Shown in pieces: positions 61,631-64,000 of a stretch of DNA of 64,000 nucleotides. Origin of the DNA: Nannocystis pusilla (GTDB lineage: Bacteria > Myxococcota_A > Polyangia > Nannocystales > Nannocystaceae); contig NZ_JAIRAU010000040.1 in the NCBI RefSeq assembly GCF_020073745.1, positions 62,001 to 126,000 of the forward strand, given 5' to 3'. The notes under the pieces were generated by a model that saw only the letters and a program-made list of their open reading frames with translations, was not told the origin of the DNA and made no database searches. Within the stretch, counting starts at the first letter, position 1; each line of letters begins with the position of its first letter. A program made the translations under genes and the position numbers.

Positions 61631-61775
61631 CATGTCCTCTCGGACATGCCCCCTGCGTCATGTCCATTCCGCCAAGCCCTCGCGGATGCCCGCCCCCGCG
61701 CACCGCCGCAGCGCCCCGCGCCTGACCTCCTCGCCTCTCGGACATGCCCCTGGCGCCATGTCCCTTCAGCCAGCC
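61631..61775. repeat. Palindromic repeats before the HEAT-repeat gene
   Basis: CATGTCC-TCTC-GGACATG (61631-61648) is a perfect 7-bp stem. GGACATG (61740-61746) and CATGTCC (61757-61763) pair around a 10-nt loop. Single units lie between them at about 61658. No gene is seen. Confidence 0.8.
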
Positions 61776-61798
61776 CTCCCGGGCGCCCGCCGTCCCGC

Positions 61799-62914
61799 AT
61801 GCCGTCGCTCCCGATCACCCTCGACGCCGCCCTGCGCGACGCCCGTTCGCCCGACCCGAACGCCCGCAACCTGGCAGTGCGCCACCTCCCGGCCGCCCTG
61901 CTCGCCGAGCTCGGCGAGGTGCCGCCCGGCCTGCACGTGGCCGCAGGACACCCGCGCGGCGAGGCCGTCGTCGCCGCCCTGACGGCAGCCCTCGACGACC
62001 CCGTCGTGGCCCTGCGCGCCCTCGCGGCGACCGGGCTCGCGCAGCTCGGCGAGCCCGACGTCATCCCGCGCATCGACCCCTGGCTCGCCGACCCCGACCC
62101 CGGGCCCGACGCCGGCCACCTGCGCGAGTGCGCCGCCATCACCTGCGTCCTCCTCGGCCTCGCCGCCGCCCCCGAGCACCTCCTCAAGCCGACCGACGAA
62201 GACGACGACCCGACGCGCCCGGTCGAGGCCCCCGCGTCCGCCGCCCACCCCTTGCGTCCTCCGGGACATGTCCCGAGCGACCTGTCCCGAGTCACCTACG
62301 AGGCCGCGCTCGCGCGGATCACCGCCGCCCTGCGCGCCCCCGCGGCCGACCTGCGCTTTCAGGCCGCCGGCGGCCTCGTCGAGCTGGCCGGCCGGGCCGC
62401 CGAGCCGGCCCTGTGCGCCGCGCTCGAGGGCGAGCCGCACCCGCGCGTCCGCTTCGCCCTGGTCCAGGCCCTCGCCGAGCTCGACCCGCCGGGTCCGGAG
62501 GCGTGCGTCCGCCTCGCCGCCGTCGTCGCCGATCCCGCCGCCGACGCCGACCTCGCCTTCGCCGCCGCGCTCGGCCTCGCCGCCGCCCGCGACCCGCGCG
62601 GCGGTCCCCCGCTGGTCCTCGCGCTCGCCCGCGCCGACGACCGCGGTCGCGCCCTCGAGGCCCTCGCCGCCCTCGGCCCCGCCGCCCCGCCGGCCGCCGT
62701 CCCCCTGGCCCTCAAGATCGCCCGCGGCTGGTTCATCCCCGCCGTCACCCGCGTCCGCGCCGCCTACGCCCTCGTCCGCATGGCCCCCGCCACCGGCCAG
62801 CCGCTGTTCGACGAGCTCGCCCGCAGCCGCCGCCCCGCCGTCCAGGAGGCCGTGGCCGACGCCCGCGCCGGCCTCGCGCTCCTCACCCTCAAGGACATGT
62901 CCAAGAAAACATAG
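61799..62914 (+). CDS. HEAT-repeat protein (cytoplasmic)
   Basis: 371 aa from ATG 61799, no signal peptide. HEAT-like helices run throughout (AVRHLPAALLAELGEVP, VALRALAATGLAQLGEPDVIPRI, RFQAAGGLVELAGRAAEPAL, RFALVQALAEL, RVRAAYALVRMA). An acidic linker near 150-165 is followed by an in-frame palindromic repeat (62262-62300). The last codons (KDMSKKT) lie within another copy. It is probably a protein-binding scaffold; function unknown. Confidence 0.75.
   Translation: MPSLPITLDAALRDARSPDPNARNLAVRHLPAALLAELGEVPPGLHVAAGHPRGEAVVAALTAALDDPVVALRALAATGLAQLGEPDVIPRIDPWLADPDPGPDAGHLRECAAITCVLLGLAAAPEHLLKPTDEDDDPTRPVEAPASAAHPLRPPGHVPSDLSRVTYEAALARITAALRAPAADLRFQAAGGLVELAGRAAEPALCAALEGEPHPRVRFALVQALAELDPPGPEACVRLAAVVADPAADADLAFAAALGLAAARDPRGGPPLVLALARADDRGRALEALAALGPAAPPAAVPLALKIARGWFIPAVTRVRAAYALVRMAPATGQPLFDELARSRRPAVQEAVADARAGLALLTLKDMSKKT
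62262..62300 (+). repeat. In-frame palindromic repeat inside the HEAT gene
   Basis: CCGGGACATGTCCCGAGCGACCTGTCCCGAG: the first part is a 12-bp GGGACATGTCCC palindrome, the second a CCTGTCCC unit. It is read as HVPSDLSR within an acidic/Pro linker between HEAT units. Confidence 0.8.
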
Positions 62915-62960
62915 CCCAAGGGACATGTCTCCGAGCCCATGTCTCGGACATCAGCCGGCG
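62893..62960. repeat. Palindromic repeats overlapping the end of the HEAT gene
   Basis: GGACATGTCC lies inside the last codons of the gene, and a second GGGACATGTC unit lies after the stop. CCCATGTCTCGGACAT completes the group. The element therefore contributes the C-terminus of the protein. Confidence 0.78.
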
Positions 62961-63149
62961 GCCCTCGCCAGCCTTGCCTGAAGGACGCCATTTTTGAAGG
63001 GCATCGCGGATACGGCCTGTCTCCAAACCACAAATGATTCGCGCCCGCTGTCCGTCCCGGCTCGCGCATCGCCCCAGGGCTCGCGCCGCGCGGCTTCGGA
63101 CCCGATTCTCTCAGTGGCCGACGCCCCGACCGCGTGCTATCGCAGCAGC

Positions 63150-63767
63150 ATGCGCTTGATCGCTTATTCTTGTCTTATCAGCCTCACCCTCGGCCTCGCC
63201 TGCGCTCCCAAGCCCGATTCGGGTGACTCGCACGAGACCACGACCACCGGCTCGGGTGACCCCCACGAGGCCACGACCACCGATTCGATCGAGCCGACGC
63301 CCTGCGAGGGCGCGGCCACCCCGATCGACGCCACCGCGATCGCCTACCCGATCGCCACCGACCTGCCCGACTGCAGCGACTACGAGAGCGGCACCGGCTG
63401 CTGGGATGGCCCGCCCGACGGCTCGGTCCTGGTCCACCTGACCGACCGGACCTACACCTGCGACCCCGCCGCCGAGTACGAGCAGTGCGGCACGTGGGTC
63501 CTCAGCTTCGCCATCCCCGCCGAATACCAGGCGCCCGGCCTCTATCACCTCACCGGCCCGGCGATCCGCGGCTCGGCCGTCAAGTTCCCCGAGCCCGCCC
63601 CTGACGGCCAGTGCGAGGTCGCCTCGGAGCTCCTCGACGCCACCCTCGAGATCACCGCCATCGACGACACCGGCGTCACCGGTCGCCTGTGCCACGTCCA
63701 GTCGCCGCTGTTCGCCGGCGCCGGCATCGACGTCGAGGGCAGCTTCTCCGCCCCGCTGTGCGACTGA
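63150..63767 (+). CDS. Lipoprotein with TTG-type linker
   Basis: 205 aa from ATG 63150, lipobox LGLAC. A short Thr/Asp/His linker (HETTTTGSGDPHEATTTDS) is followed by a beta-rich domain with several Cys (CEGAA, DCSDYESGTGCWDG, TYTCDPAAEYEQCG, CEVAS, CHVQ). It is probably surface-exposed. No family recognised. Confidence 0.75.
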   Translation: MRLIAYSCLISLTLGLACAPKPDSGDSHETTTTGSGDPHEATTTDSIEPTPCEGAATPIDATAIAYPIATDLPDCSDYESGTGCWDGPPDGSVLVHLTDRTYTCDPAAEYEQCGTWVLSFAIPAEYQAPGLYHLTGPAIRGSAVKFPEPAPDGQCEVASELLDATLEITAIDDTGVTGRLCHVQSPLFAGAGIDVEGSFSAPLCD

Positions 63768-63828
63768 GCGCGCCACCCCTGCGATCCAGCGCACAGCGTC
63801 GCGACCGCCGCTTTGCGACCCTCGGCGC

Positions 63829-64000
63829 GTGACCCCTGCCACCGCCACGGATCCCCGCAGCGACCTCGCCCACGCCTACGAGGCCGCCATGCGGCACCTC
63901 GCCTCGGTCCAGTCGGCCAAGGGCGCACTCGGTGGCGAGGTGATCTGGAACCCGATGCTCGTGTGTCAGTACGTGATCGCCTGTCACGTCCTCGGGCGTC
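63829..64000 (+). CDS. Probable squalene-hopene / triterpene cyclase (5' part only)
   Basis: A frame opens at a GTG (63829) and runs off the window. The 57 visible codons read RSDLAHAYEAAMRHLASVQ...GGEVIWNPMLVCQYVIACHVLG. This matches the N-terminal alpha-alpha barrel of squalene-hopene and oxidosqualene cyclases (AxxHLxxxQxxxGxWxGE, then an aeyvlxxHxLG helix). The catalytic DxDD and QW repeats lie outside, so the product cannot be told. The start is tentative. Confidence 0.6.
   Translation, partial: MTPATATDPRSDLAHAYEAAMRHLASVQSAKGALGGEVIWNPMLVCQYVIACHVLGR

Overview
The window is very GC-rich chromosomal DNA whose codons end almost always in G or C. It most resembles a myxobacterium of the Nannocystis / Plesiocystis / Enhygromyxa group. 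The clues are several eukaryote-like Ser/Thr kinases, many lipoproteins with Thr/Gly-rich TTG-type linkers, Myxococcus-type Cys-rich repeats, a MYXO-CTERM-like tail, an AgmX-like domain, and a chaperone operon beside regulators. The assignment is inferred from protein style; no rRNA or tRNA gene was found.

Layout. 1-7.2 kb: the 3' part of a VIT-VWA gene, a kinase with an altered ATP site, and a phosphohexomutase coupled to a membrane-anchored repeat protein. 7.4-14.3 kb: an ABC-2-like membrane protein, spermidine synthase, two tandem metzincin-like secreted proteins and a coupled lipoprotein. 14.5-19.9 kb: pyrophosphatase, a kinase, a polytopic membrane protein and surface lipoproteins. 20-27.2 kb: a two-unit HtrA protein resembling eukaryotic Nma111/Deg7, a dense palindrome array, then a coupled lipoprotein and TonB-dependent receptor. 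27.2-33.3 kb: a DUF1554 lipoprotein and hrcA-grpE-dnaK-dnaJ. 33.4-43 kb: a LysR/pirin divergent pair, a HemW-like radical SAM protein, a diverged Thg1-like protein, a kinase, gpsA, a thioesterase, a tiny new ORF, a Cys-cluster protein and a kinase truncated at its catalytic loop. 43-50 kb: an M23 peptidase, a flavin halogenase-like enzyme, an OPT transporter and lipoproteins, one with a gluzincin-like motif. 50-55 kb: pyrB-carA, a CinA-type protein, a lipoprotein and TerC. 55-64 kb: HEAT-repeat proteins, a DUF507 / ETF-like / acyl-CoA synthetase-like operon, a NUDIX hydrolase, a Mpo1-like protein, a lipoprotein and the first codons of a probable triterpene cyclase.

The feature that stands out is a family of short palindromic elements built on CTGTCC-N4-GGACAG or CATGTCC-N4-GGACATG, often collapsed to GGACATGTCC. 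They sit in most gene-to-gene gaps, often at the ends of converging genes where they form hairpins. They also occur in frame inside several genes, where they add short peptide segments. The clearest case is the HemW-like gene, where the element accounts for about 14 extra residues just before the conserved GGGTPS motif. This behaviour resembles the Rickettsia palindromic elements. I know of no description of such a family in this lineage, but I could not search.
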